Assembly: GCA_902651635.1 (NCBI GenBank) | Contig: CACRSC010000005.1 | Location: 805,133-866,192, forward strand | Reading direction: 5' to 3' | Length of the DNA stretch: 61,060 bases | Source of the DNA: Mastigamoeba balamuthi | Lineage: Eukaryota; Evosea; Mastigamoebida; Mastigamoebidae | Shown: positions 43,638-55,421 of the stretch, piece by piece | Layout: every line of letters starts with the position of its first letter | Numbering within the stretch: position 1 is the first letter of the stretch | Position numbers and translations under genes: made by a program | Notes under the pieces: generated by a model | The model's input: only the letters and a program-made list of their open reading frames with translations | Told to the model about the DNA's origin: nothing | Databases searched by the model: none

Positions 43638-44726
43638 TCTGTGCTCTGTTGCTGCTACTATTATTATTATGCTCTGCGATGTGCCCCCAACGCTCTGCGG
43701 GCTCTGGTTTCTTTAGCAAAGTGCAGTGACCGGGGTCCGTTGTTCACTAACGCCTGATCTTCGCTGCACCCCCGCTGGACCTCGGCCCGCTTGGGGCAAC
43801 GCCCCCGCCTCCACTGAACGTGCACGGAAAAGCCAGTGCGGTGCCTTCCCGCTTCCCCGGGAGGCCGCACCCCCGCTGCGCACTCGGCGTTCGCTGGGAG
43901 GGCGTCTGCGCACGGCCCACCGCCGTGCTCTGCGGGGGCAGAGGGGCGCGGGGGGTGCCCGGTGGTTCCGGGAACAAGAGGGCACCGTTTGGATGACCTG
44001 TTATGGGGTGCATTGCGGAGTGTTTCTCCCCACCCCGCAACCAGTCATCCAGTCGTTCATTCATGCCTCAGCAGCCCCACAGTCCTCCGGAGCCCCCAAC
44101 GGCTCCCTTCTCGCTGACCAGCCCGCTGACTCGCGCGGGCTCAGCCCCCAGGACGCCGGGGAAGGGGCAGCGATGCTTGGGCGGGGAGGGGCAGCGCCCA
44201 GGCACCGCTGCGCACAAGGAGCAGCAAACAAGCGGATTTCCGCAAATGCACCACGTTCTCTCTTGGAGCGTGCGCCTCTGCGCCCAACAGGCAACACCCT
44301 AGTCCAAAAGTGAAATTCGGTTTGGGGGCCTGGCGGTTGTGCACCAGCGTGCAGTACCAAATCGCTATTCAGTCCTCTTCAAATAAGCGTGCCCCGCCGC
44401 AAACCGCCTGGCGGCAATCCAAAATGGAACTCAGGATCTTTCTTGGCGTTTTCCTCTCCTACTGCGCCTAGAAGATCTTCCCCGGGGTTCATTCCGCCAC
44501 AAGGTCAGGCATGCGTCACGCAAGGCCGCAGCCACGCGACCGTCTGCTACGCCAGAGCCGCGTCACAAAGTGCTCGTGGTGTTCTGACTTGGGGTGGGGC
44601 CACCGAGCACACACAGACACAGAGACACAGAGCACCTTTGCGATGCGAGCAGACCAAAAGCGCCTCTGTTGCCAAAGCGTGGGGAGTGTGGACAGCGGCA
44701 GCAGGGAAGCGGGCGGGGGGGGGAGC
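43638..44726. other. Gene-free stretch
   Basis: 1.1 kb between the 5' end of the VWD-like gene and the 3' end of alpha-actinin. Open frames on both strands lack recognisable content and splice support. Nothing identified. Confidence 0.45.
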
Positions 44727-47700
44727 TCAGCGGCTGAAGATGTCGGCGGTGAACTTGGTGTAGTCGTAGGTGCCCTGCTCTGGGCCGGCGGGCATGGCCT
44801 TGAGGAGGTAGGCGACCGTCTCGGCGGGGAAGTTGTTCTTGAGCTCCTCCTCGGTGACCCAGCCCTTGCCGTTGGCGATGACGCCGAACGACTCCTGGAT
44901 CTCGCTCTGCGACGACGAGTCGGCCAGGCGGCTCTGCATGTACGTCACGTAGCCCTGGAACGGCAGCTGGCCGTTCTGGCCGTGCTTGGCAAAGACGGCG
45001 GCGACGCCCTCGTCGGTGAGGTCCTCGCCGAGCGACGAGAGGCAGGCCTTGAACTCGAGCGGGCCGAAGAAGCCGTCGTTGTCGTGGTCAAAGTGCTGCC
45101 ACGACTCGCGCAGCTCCTGCAGCTGCTCCTCGCTGACCTGGCTGCCCTTCTTGCTCTCGATGGCGCTGCTCAGCAGCGCGCGCTTGTCCTCGACCATCTT
45201 GCCCGCCTGCCGCAGCTTCACCTCGAGGTCCTGGAACGACAGCTTCGTGTGCGGGTTCTCCACGATCTGCTGGTCGATCAGCGCCTGGTTCGTCGCCGCC
45301 AGCTCCTCCAGCGCCCCCTGCCGCCCCGCCAGCGCGTTCCCGATCGCGCTCAGCTGCCCCAGCTGCGCCTCGGGCTCCCCCGACGTCTCCGCGATCGCCC
45401 GCAGCTGCTCGTCCAGCTCCGCGTCGAGCTTGTTCGCCTTGGCCGCGAACTCCACCCTCAGCTCCTCGTGGCCTGCGCACACAGGGGGCCGTCAGCACAG
45501 CGCCGGGCACAGCAGGACAGGGCAAGGCAGGGCTGAGGGCGCACTCGACTGCTTGGCGGACTCGGCAGCGAGCTCCTGCTGGCGCGTGGCGATGAGCCCC
45601 GCAGAGGCCTCGTAGAGCGACTGCGCCTCGGCGAGCGTGAGCTCGGCCAGCGGGTTCTCGGCGCCCGCGAGCTGCGCGTCGATCTCGGCGAGCTTGGCGA
45701 GGTCGCCCTGGGCCGCGTCGCGGTCGGCGCTGACGCCCGCGAGCTTCGCCTCGAGGGCCTGGACGTCGGCGACGCTCTTGGCGACGATGGGGACCGTCGT
45801 GGCCTCGTTGACGCGCACGAGCACGCGGTTGAGGTCGCCGGCCACGCGCGCCGCCTCGATGCGCTGCCCCTCGATGCGCTCGTGCTCGGCAAACTGCGCG
45901 AGGCGCGCCTGCAGCTTGTGCTTGCTCTCGAGCTCGTCCTCGAGCGTCGCCAGGTAGTTCTTGCTGAACGCCTGGAACTGGCTCCACCGCGTCCTCAGGA
46001 TCTGCGCACGCGCCGCAACCGCACAGCAGTGTCAGAGAGAGGAGGGGAACCCTCGGCCGTCGGCGCGCACGCTCATGTTGAGGTCCGTGTGGGCGTTGTG
46101 GCTGATGCCCATCGCCCGCATCTCCTGGTCGAGCTGGTCGATGCGCGCCAGGCGCTGCTCGCCCTCGGCGGCGGCCGCGATGGCCTCGTTGGCCTTGGCG
46201 ATGTGCTCCTCGGGCTCGCCCTCGCCCGCGCCCGCGCCCGCGACGGCCTTCTTGCAGGCGGCGATGAAGTCGACAAACTCCTGCGCGGCCTCGGCGAACT
46301 CGACGCGCCTGCTCTCCATCTCCTCCTGCCGCTGCAGCTCCTGCGCGTGCGCCGCCACGCGGGCCGCGTAGAGCTCGGCGACAGCCTGCCTGCGGGCCTC
46401 GACGTCGGCGACGGTGAGCACCGTGTACCTGTTCTCGCTGACGCCCAGCTCCGCCAGGCGCTGCGCAGCCGCGTCGACCTCGGCCTTGCGCCGCGCGTAC
46501 TCGGCGTCGAGCCGCGCCTCGCAGGCCGCCAGCGTCTCGGCGTAGGCGCGCACGGCCTCGAGCGTGTTGCCGAAGTTGTGGTCGCGGGCCTCCTCGGCCT
46601 CGTCCTGCAGCCACCGCGTCGCCCCCTTGGCCGCCCGCGCGAACTCGCGCATGGCCGCGTCGACGTCGCGCTGGCGGGCCAGCTCGGCCTCGAGGCGCGC
46701 GTTGCGCTGCGCCGCCGTCGCGCGCAGGCCCTCGAAGAGCGCCGCGGCGCCCTCGGCCCTCTGCGCGACCTCTGCGCTGCGCTCGTAGCGGTCGCCCGCG
46801 AGCTGCTCGGCCAGGCGGCGGAGCTCCTCGAGGGCCGGGGCCGCGGCCTCGATCTCCTGGGCCGAGGCGGCGACGAGCTTGAGGCGCACCTGCACCTGGT
46901 CGGGCGAGTCGAACTGCTCGGCCTCGGTGGCCGCGAAGAAGGCGCTCTTCTTGGCGGCCCACTGCTCAAACGCCGCCGCCTTGTGCTCGAAGACGGCCAC
47001 GAGGCCGCGCAGCTTGAGCTGCCGCTGCAGCTCCGCGATGACCGCCTGCTCGCGCCCGCGCTCGGCCTCCTCGAGCTCGGCCCAGCGCGCCGCGATGTCG
47101 GCGACGCCGAGGCCCGCGCCCGGCACGAAGGCGGGGCGGCCCAGCGAGCGGAGCTTGAGGCTGATGTTGTGGTGCAGCTGCTCGACGGCGAGCTTCTCGG
47201 CCGTCCGCGGGGGCTTGTCGGCGCGCTTGTAGTCGTAGAAGGCGGCCACGCCGGCCTGCGCCCCCGCCAGCGTGTTGTCGAACTCGCGGCTCTGCATGGC
47301 GGCCGTCCGCTCGGCGACCCAGCGCAGCAGGGCCTCTGCGCGGGCCGCGTAGTCCGCGCGGAGCTGGTCGTTGGCCTGCGTGACGCCGAGGACGCGGGCG
47401 ATGCGCCGGGCGGCCACGTCGAACTGCGACTGCGAGGCAAAGTAGTGGAACCACTCGCTGATGTACGTCATGACCGAGCGCTCGTCGGGGCGCGCCGTGT
47501 CGACGAGGTCCTCGACGTCGAGCAGCCGCGGGATGCCCAGCTGCTGCTCGGCGATGCTGAAGGCCAGCTCGAGGTTCTGGCGCGCGTTGGCCTTGTCGAG
47601 GGCCGCGTAGTCGAGGCAGCCCGGGCGGTGCGCGTGCAGCAGCGCGCAGAAGGCGAGGCCGTCGACCCACGACGTCGTGAAGTTGTCGACCTTGACGTCG

Positions 47701-48652
47701 CGGTAGCCCGCCGTCTTGCGCTGGCACCAGAGCAGCAGGCCCTCCTTGGCGCTCAGCTCCTCCACGCTGATGCCCTTGATCTGGTAGTCCAGGATGATGC
47801 TCCACAGCATCCCCAGTATCATCTTCTGGTCGTGGTCCGCCAGGTCTGCCCGGGTGAAGGGATGGGTGCGTGCGGCGAGTCAGTTGCTTTGGCCCGCGGT
47901 TAGGCTTGGGGGGTGAGGGTTAGGGTTAGGGTTAGGGTCTGGGTTCGGGAAACCCTAACCCTAACCCTAACCATCTGGTGGTGCAGGTGCAGTTTCGGAT
48001 CGCGATAGATCGGAGAGAAGGGAGAGGGAGGAGGGAGGAGCGTGCGGGTGGGCTTGAGGAAGTTGGTCTTGACGCCGGCCTGCTTCTCGAGCATGTCGAG
48101 GGCGAGGTTGATGTTGTCGATGAGGTGGGGGCGCATGCGGGGGGTCTTGTTGTAGCGCGAGGGCATGGGGATGCGGTACAGCGCGTGCACCAGCTGCATC
48201 AGCAGTATCCTGCGTTCAGCCACGCGGCCAGCGTCAGTGCCAGTGGTGTGCTGCTGCTGCTGCTGCTGCTGTGGTCTGCGCACCCCGTCTCAAAGTCGAC
48301 GTCCGAGTCGGCGATGAGCTGGCTGCTGCGCCCAAAGGTCTTGGCCAGGTGGTTGTTGCACCACTTGGTGAACGTCTGCGCGGGTGCCCCCCCCCCTGTC
48401 AGCACCCCTGCGGTGTGCGATGCGGTGCGGTGTGGTGTGGTGTGGTGTGGTATTCTGTTCTTTTGTGTGCAGCAGCGGTGCCGTTGCGTTGCCGTTGCCG
48501 TTGCGTTGTCTTTGTGCGGTGCTGTGCTCGTGTGTGTGCCCTGTGCCCTCTGCTCTGCCCCTGTGTGCCTCGCGGGTGGGGCGCACCTTCTTCTGGGTGG
48601 CAGCCCAGGCTGAGGCCAGCTCGGCGTCGCTCTTCTTGAGGCCCTCGGTCAT
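44727..48652 (-). CDS. Alpha-actinin-like actin crosslinker
   Basis: Exons 48587-48652, 48284-48375, 48046-48209, 46071-47845, 45545-46001 and 44727-45472 give 1099 residues in frame. Two calponin-homology domains open the protein: TFTKWCNNHLAKTF...LLMQLVHALY...RYNKTPRMRPHLIDNINLAL, then LLLWCQRKTAGY...FTTSWVDGLAFCALLHAHRPG. A helical spectrin-type rod of about 700 residues follows, longer than the usual four repeats (typical total about 890). C-terminal EF hands: the first loop DHDNDGFFGPLE is a good calcium ligand set, while the second (KHGQNGQLPFQG) has lost its acidic ligands. It should crosslink actin filaments, possibly calcium-regulated. Intron 3 uses a GC donor (ACCC then gcacgc) and contains inverted telomere repeats. 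Confidence 0.93.
47917..47972. repeat. Inverted interstitial telomere repeat inside an intron
   Basis: The plus strand reads three to four TTAGGG units (47917-47938), a 13-nt spacer (47939-47951), then three to four CCCTAA units (47952-47972). The two 21-nt arms are perfect reverse complements. TTAGGG followed by CCCTAA is the order expected of a head-to-head telomere fusion. It sits wholly in intron 3 of the alpha-actinin gene and would form a strong hairpin in the pre-mRNA. Confidence 0.95.
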
Positions 48653-48959
48653 GGTCTTTGGTCGTTGGGTTTCTCTTTGCTTTTGTGTTGTGTGCTCTTT
48701 TTCTGCCCCCGTGCTCCTTTTTGTGCCGTTGGCTCCGCAGATATTTCGTGACTCACACGTCACCCGAATCCCCCAAATCCACTCGAATCCACTCCCGATA
48801 TCTCTCTCCTGGGCCTCATCCTCGCCCACGGGTTTGGCTGCCCAATTCCCCCGGGCAAGTGCAGGCGCAACTTAGAGGGGAACACAGGCGGGCACTCGGG
48901 AATCTGCTCAATTGATTTTGGAGCACAGGGCTGTGCGCCAGGCGGGGACGATGGCCCAG

Positions 48960-49200
48960 TGCTCCCACTGTCCACGTGTAGGTGACGTCCGTGTCGACGT
49001 TGGCGCGGCCCTCGTCGTCGCCGCAGGCCACCAGGCAGCGCCAGTTGTGCATCGTGCGGAAGCCCCGCGCTAGTGTCGACGTCGCCAGTCGTCTGGGCAG
49101 CAGCTGTCCCACCACGCCTCCACGTCTCCACGCCCCTGTCCGGCGTCATCGTGCACGCACGCAGAGGTCGCCGGCAAACATGTCCGCAGCCACGAAGACC
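48960..49200 (-). pseudogene. Decayed fragment of the beta-trefoil-like gene
   Basis: The minus strand shows TMTPDRGVETW in one frame, AWWDSCCPDDW in a second, and MHNWRCLVACGDDEGRANVDTDV in a third. These align in order with the 3' exon of the gene at 4310-4930 (TMTPDRGVETWLDHCDYDRAMW, then NAYYLVAYGDDENRVNVN). At least two frame changes and no start or full 5' half are visible. A very short-exon functional gene is less likely. Confidence 0.6.
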
Positions 49201-49384
49201 CACCGCACCCTACGCCTGCAGCATCAATTGAACGGGTCAATAAACTAGAATCCAAGCTTAGGAGGGCGGACGGCATCAATTGACGGGGCAGACAGCCGCG
49301 GCGGGGCAGGCGAAGGAAATCCAATTGAACGGGGAAAACCAGCTGCCGCGAGAGCACACTGCGCCATTTTTGGGAGCAGCCGCC

Positions 49385-50100
49385 ATGAGCACCACCGAGG
49401 AGGACACCTGCCAGCACCCGCGGCCCCAGCCCCAGCCCCAGCCCCCATCCCGCACGCCACGGCCCCCCTCGGCCCACGCGGACGCCGGCGCCCCCCCGAG
49501 CAGGAGCGCGCGGGCCCTGGGGCGCGCGGGGCAGTGGGCAGCGGCGGGTGGCCTGGCAGCAGCGGCGCTGGCGGCAGCGAGCAGCGCGCTGGCGGCGGGC
49601 AGCGTCGTGCTGGCGACGCTGGCGACCATGGGGAGCGGCGAGGCCGCGGTGCTGGACGCGTGGCCCGTGTACCTGTGCCACGCCCTCGTGGGGCTGCTGG
49701 GCCTGCACGTGGCCACCGTGGGCCGCTCGCACAAGATCGCCCTGCCCTACATCGCTCTCTACGTCCTCGCCCTCGCCCAGAGGTCTCCGCTCCCCCGCCA
49801 GCGCCAGCGCCAGCGCACTGACGCCAGCCGCACGCACGCAGCGCCGCGTGCCTGTGGATCAGCATCACGCTGCGCGACGCCGCGCAGAGGGCGTGCGCTC
49901 ACGGCACCGACGCGGGGCTCTGCCGCCGGCACCCGCAGCTGCGCCAGGCCGTCAAGAGGCTCGTCCTGCCCTTTGTCGCCGAGATGGCCATGATGCGGCC
50001 CCTCGTCTCCCTCACCGTCCGCTCCCTCCCCCGCAAGCTCTGCGCCCCGCCCCAGCAGCCGCCCCGGGCCCCGCGCCGCGCAGCCCCTCCGCCGCGCTGA
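49385..50100 (+). CDS. Small multi-pass membrane protein, unknown family
   Basis: Exons 49385-49782 and 49842-50100 give 218 residues. A Pro/Gln-rich N-terminus of about 45 residues precedes three to four hydrophobic segments: GGLAAAALAAASSALAAGSV, then VYLCHALVGLLGLHVATVG, then IALPYIALYVLALAQSAACL, the last crossing the splice. The tail is basic and Pro-rich and ends PPR-stop. The intron is gtctcc...gcag. No family is recognised. The sequence just before the ATG at 49385 is AT-richer. Confidence 0.7.
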
Positions 50101-50237
50101 GGGCAGGACCCAGGGGAAGGGTCAGGGGCTCCGCTCTCCCGGCCTGTCCAGGTTAAAGAAGCTGTGTTGCGTGTGTGTGGTGTGTGCAGCGCGCTGCCTG
50201 CCTGCTGTGCTGCTGTGCTGCTGTGCTGGGGGGCGGG

Positions 50238-53200
50238 TCAGAGCTGCGGGGCCGACGAGGCCGCGGCCTGGCACTCGGCGACGAGGGAGGCCAGGATGCC
50301 CGCCGCGCGCTCCAGCAGCTCCTCGGGCGAGTCGCGCAGGGGCAGCACGCGGACGCGGCCGCGGACGCCGACGGCGCGGCCCGTGAGGATGCAGCGGACC
50401 TCCCCGGGGCTGCGCTCGACGCGGGCGACGTCGCGGATGGCGGCCATCCAGTCGACCTGGGCGGCGGCGGGGTCGCTGGCGAACGAGGGCAGGCCCGCGG
50501 CGTCGGGCCCCAGCGGCTGCGGCATGTGCAGCACAAAGAGGTGCGCGCGGCTGACGAGGACGACGCGCTGCATGGCGGGGACCTCTGCGTGGAAGACGTA
50601 CTGCTCGCCGCGGAACTTGCCCTTGGAGAGCGTCCAGAGCAGCGTCTGCCCCAGCGAGAGGTGCGCGTCGTAGGGCAGCAGCGCACCGCCCGGCGACAGG
50701 TAGCGCGGGTTGCGCACGCGCGCGGCCTTGGCGTCAAAGTAGGTCGCCGTGTTGCGGATGCCCTTGGCCGTCTGCGTTGCCAGGTCCAGCACGCCCACCG
50801 TCGGCTTCATGGCCACGCCCACGACGCCCTTGCCCAGCCCCTTGATCAGCCCCTGCAGCCCCTCCCGCTGCGCCCCCTTGATCGGCTCCGTCTGCCCCGC
50901 GAGCACGCGCGCACACGCACGCGCACGAGCACCGCAGTGTCAGCAGCGCGGCTGCGAAGGGGCGAGGAGGCGCACGACGACGCCCGTGAAGCCCCGGAAG
51001 ACGCCCTTGCCAAAGTCCTTGGCGCCGAAGAGCAGGCCCTCGCCCACGTGCTTGGGGTCCTTGGTGGCCAGGCAGTGCCCCCGCTGGTAGTCCCCGTCCA
51101 GCGACATCAGCGCAACTGCCCACGCAGACGCAGCACAGAGCACGCGCGGCGATCAGCAAGGCGAGCAGTGGCAGTGTTGCCGGGCTGTGGCTGGGGCGCA
51201 CTCTTGCCCAGGCTGCCGAGGAGCTTGCTGCCGCTGTTGAAGATGCCCACGACGTTGTTGCGCACAAAGCTCTGCGTCCCCTGCACAGCGCGCTCAGAGG
51301 TGGGGTGCCAAGGACAGCGCGTGCCTTGCTGAGGCCGCGCGCAAACTCCTCGGGGCTCTTGATGAGGCCGATGGCGGGCTCGTAGAAGAAGTCGCAGAGG
51401 CCCTTGCCGCAGAAGTTCCAGAGCATGAGCGGCGCCCCCAGTATGTCGAGCCCCAGCACCAGCCCGTACAGCTGCGGCCAGGCCAGTCAGCAGGCGACGG
51501 TGGGGGGCACGCAGGGGGAGAGCAGCGCACCTGCTGGAGAACCTGGTTCTCGTAGTAGCGGCGGATGGTGAGGAGCAGCTGGTGCATGGGGAAGAAGGGG
51601 TGCTCCAGCATCAGCGCGCTCAGCGTCAGCGGCGCGGCCTCGACGCCCATCAGCGAGAGGCCGCCCAGCAGCTGCCGCAGCGGGTTGGCCAGCGCTCCGG
51701 GCGAGTCGGGCGCCTCGTCGACGCCCGGCGAGAAGCTGAACTGCACCTTGACGGGGTTGAGGTGCAGCAGCTCGAAGTAGACCATCCTGTTGCCCGCCAC
51801 GCCCCCGGCCCCGGGGCTCTCCAGCACGTCAAACGTCAGCGGCACCGCGGCGCTCTCGGGCGCGATCGACATCAGGAACTCCAACAGCCGGTTCCTGAGG
51901 GGCTCTGTGTCAGGGCACGGATGCAGACGCGGGCACGACGCACAGCAGCGTCTCGTCGACGCAGAGGACGAGCTCGCGGACGAGCACCGCAAAGTACTTG
52001 AAGAGGACGACGTCCTGCGAGACCTGCTTGGAGCGCACGACGCTCATGCGGAACACCTGCTGGTCCGGGGCGGCCGCGGCGCTGCTGCTGCTGCTGCTCT
52101 CGGCGGGGGCCGCGCTGGGGGCCCTCTCGGCGGCGCAGAGCAGCACGGGGTACTGCGTGACGTGCAGCTGGTTGTCGACCTGCACGCGGTCGACGTCGAG
52201 GCGCAGCGTCGTCTCCTCGGCCGAGTCGACCACCGCGCAGCTGATGTTGCTCAGCGTCGCGTAGAGCAGCTCCTGGGGCGCCGCGTTGACCAGCGAGACG
52301 CCCACGCCTGCCAGGTTCAGGTCGTACGCGTGCACGCCGCCGCGGCCCGGCACCGCGAGGACCGCCGCCAGGGGCGCCGAGCGCGGGGGCGCCGCGTCGA
52401 CGGCGGGCGCGGCGGCCGCGTCGCCGACGAAGAAGCGGAGGACCTTGACGGGCCCGTCGACGTAGACGAGCGCCTGGACGGCCGCGTGGCCGTCGGCCTC
52501 CTCGGGCAGCGGCAGCTCCGCGGCCTTGCGGCTGCCGATCTTGTCGATGTTGAGCGGCTTGGCGAACGAGGCCACGCGCGGCCGGCAGAGCACGTCGGCC
52601 TCGAGCCGCCTGTTGGGCCGCGTCGGCTCGTCCCACGCGTACTGCAGCGCCGCCCCGGGCTGGACCGTCACCGACGTGCCCACCTGCGCCTGCCGCACCA
52701 TCACCGCGAACGGCGTCTCGTTCTCGACGCGGTACGCCGGCGGCGTGCTGCGCGTGGCCGGCGCCAGCGTCACGACCAGCGACGACTCGCTCATGGCGAT
52801 GTCCACCCACACAAACTCGGCCGCCGCGGCCTCGCCCCCCGCCGCCGCCGGCTGGTGCCGCGCGCCGCTCAGGGGCACGCGCATGCAGAACCTCCCGATC
52901 TCGTGCAGCGAGAAGCCGCCGCTCCAGCAGGTCGTGTCCGCCGTGCGCTCGCCGCTGAGCGTCAGCAGCATCGTCCCGTCCTTGTCGGGCCAGTGCAGCG
53001 GCACCTGCGCGCTGGGCGGCAGCATCCACACGCTCTCCATGTCCTGCCCGCATTGCTGCGCAGCCCCCGCCCCTCCCTCTCAGCCCCCGCCCCTCCGCCG
53101 TGTGTGTGCTGTGCGCTGCGCTGTCTCTGGGCGTGCCTTGTAGTAGATCTCGCGGGGCAGCTGGTTGTTGAGCACAAACCGCGGCAGGAAGACAGCGACC

Positions 53201-55390
53201 TTGGTCCTCACGAACTGCGCGGCGGGCTCTCTGCGTCAGTGGCCGGGTGGGGGGGAGGGAGCCGAGGGCGCACTCTGCCGGGGGCCGACTTGATCGAGAC
53301 GCCAAAGGAGAAGAGCTTGCGCTTGGGGGCGCCGACGCGCTTGCGCTCCTTGACGCTGATCTCGCGGACCATGCCCAGCGTCTCCACGTCAAAGGCCTTG
53401 GAGACCCCCGAGACCGGTATCTGCACCGCCGTGCCACGGATCTGCAGCTCGGGGAACGACTCGTCGGGGCAGAAGTGCACCAGGTTGGGCTCCCCCTTCT
53501 TGTACCACAGCAGCGGGTCCTGCGCGATGTCGGGCACCTCCTCGGGCCTCACTGGCGCCGGCACGGCTGCAGTCAGCCCCAGAGAGAGAAAGAGAGTAGA
53601 GGAGTAGTGGAGGACGCACGGGGGTGCTGGCCGGGGGCGATGCTCTTCTTGCCGTTGGAGCTGACGGTGAAGAAGGTCATGTTGAGGCCCGTGGCGTCGA
53701 CGAGCCAGTACTTGCTGTAGACGCAGACGCGCTTGACCTGGTCCTCGCCGTAGGCGATGTCGGCGTCGAGCAGCAGCGTGCGCTCGCGGTCGTCGGTCAG
53801 CTTGATCGTGCGGTGGCAGGCCTCCGAGACCAGCGCCGCCGGCAGGCTCCACGCGAACCCCGCGATCTGTATGTAGAGCTCCGCCGTCTGGTCGCAGGGC
53901 ACGCCGAACGACTGGCACGAGTCCCCCGAGTCCAGCGCCGCCTGCGACACGCACTTGCCCGCAGACGACAGGCGGAACGTCATCGTCGACGCCAGCAGGT
54001 TCTCGATGACCACCGTCGGCAGGATCTTGATCACGCACGTGTTCGCGTGGCCCCTGCGCTCGACCGGCCGCTCCCGTGAGCCACGCGCTGCCTTGCGCTG
54101 CCCGACGGGGGGACAGGGGGACGAGGGGACGGGGGCGGGGGCGCGCACTGGTTGGGCCGCGTGCGCGTGATGTGCGCGTTGGCAAAGAAGGCCTGGCCGA
54201 TCCTCAGCGAGACGAGCCGCGTGCCCGGGGGGAAGTGCCCGATCTCGAACGGTATCGACTGCACACGCAGGGCGCAGGGCGAGCAAGCGAGCAGAGCGGG
54301 CCGGCAAGCAAGCACGAGTGCTGTCAGGCACGGCCAAGGGAAGCGGAGCGCTGCGCAGAGGGGCCGAGCGCACAACCCACGTGTCCGACTCGAGCGACGG
54401 GAACGCCAGCGACAGCGCGTAGTTGTCCGACGCGTGCGTGCACGAGGGCGGCACCCCAAACTGCTTGTCCGGCTCTGCAGGCGGCGTCAGCGGCAGTGGC
54501 GGCGGCGACTGCGGGGAGGGCAGGCAGACCGATGTGCGGGGACTGGAAGACGACCCTCTGGCCGCGCTGCACACGGAACTGCACGGGGATGGTCGCCTTG
54601 TTCTCGACGAGCACGCTCGACAGCAGCGAAACGACCTTGCTGCCCTCCTTGTACGACACCTACTCGCGGGGAGGGCAGGGCAGTGTGAGACCCACGGCGG
54701 GCTGGCGGGGATGGGGGGGCCCCGCGTGCGTCAAAGATGACAGAGGCGTCGTCCTCGTCGATCGAGGAGGTCAGCGTCATCTCGGTGCTCTTGATCTTCT
54801 CGAACGAGATGCCCGTCACGGGGTTGTACCCCTGCAGGTGTATCGCCATCGTCGACGCCTGCGAGGGGCTGTGAGCGCAGCACCGCCTGCCCCGCGGGTG
54901 GGTGCGCCGCACGTCTGTGGCCGACGACGTCTGCAGGTTGGGTATCTCGATGGGCGTCTCCGCGCCGGGCGACACGCTCACCATGGGGCCCTGCGCGGCG
55001 TCAGGCGGGCCAGCAGCGGTGGGAGGCGGGCGGACCTCAGCAGAGACGGCGTAGGAGAGCTGCTTGCCCGTGACGTTCCTGAAGAGGAGCGGGCGGAAGG
55101 GGGCCGACTGGGCGGGGGGCTGGCCCGCCGAGCCCGAGCGCAGCATGGCGAGCAGCACCTCGACCATCTCCACAAAGTGCTTGGTCACGTTGATGTCCAG
55201 GCGCGTCGGCGACGACACCGAGAGCCGCGTCTGCTTCTCTGCGCCCCCCGTGCGCGACACCTCGACGTGCACGTCCCAGGGCTCGACGAGGGGCTCCCAC
55301 GCCGCCTTGACGAGGTTGTAGAAGTCCGCCTTGAGCTCCGCCTTGACCGCCGCCATCTGCAGCCAGGAGGGCCCCCATCCGGCCGTGCGT

Positions 55391-55421
<31 letters not shown>

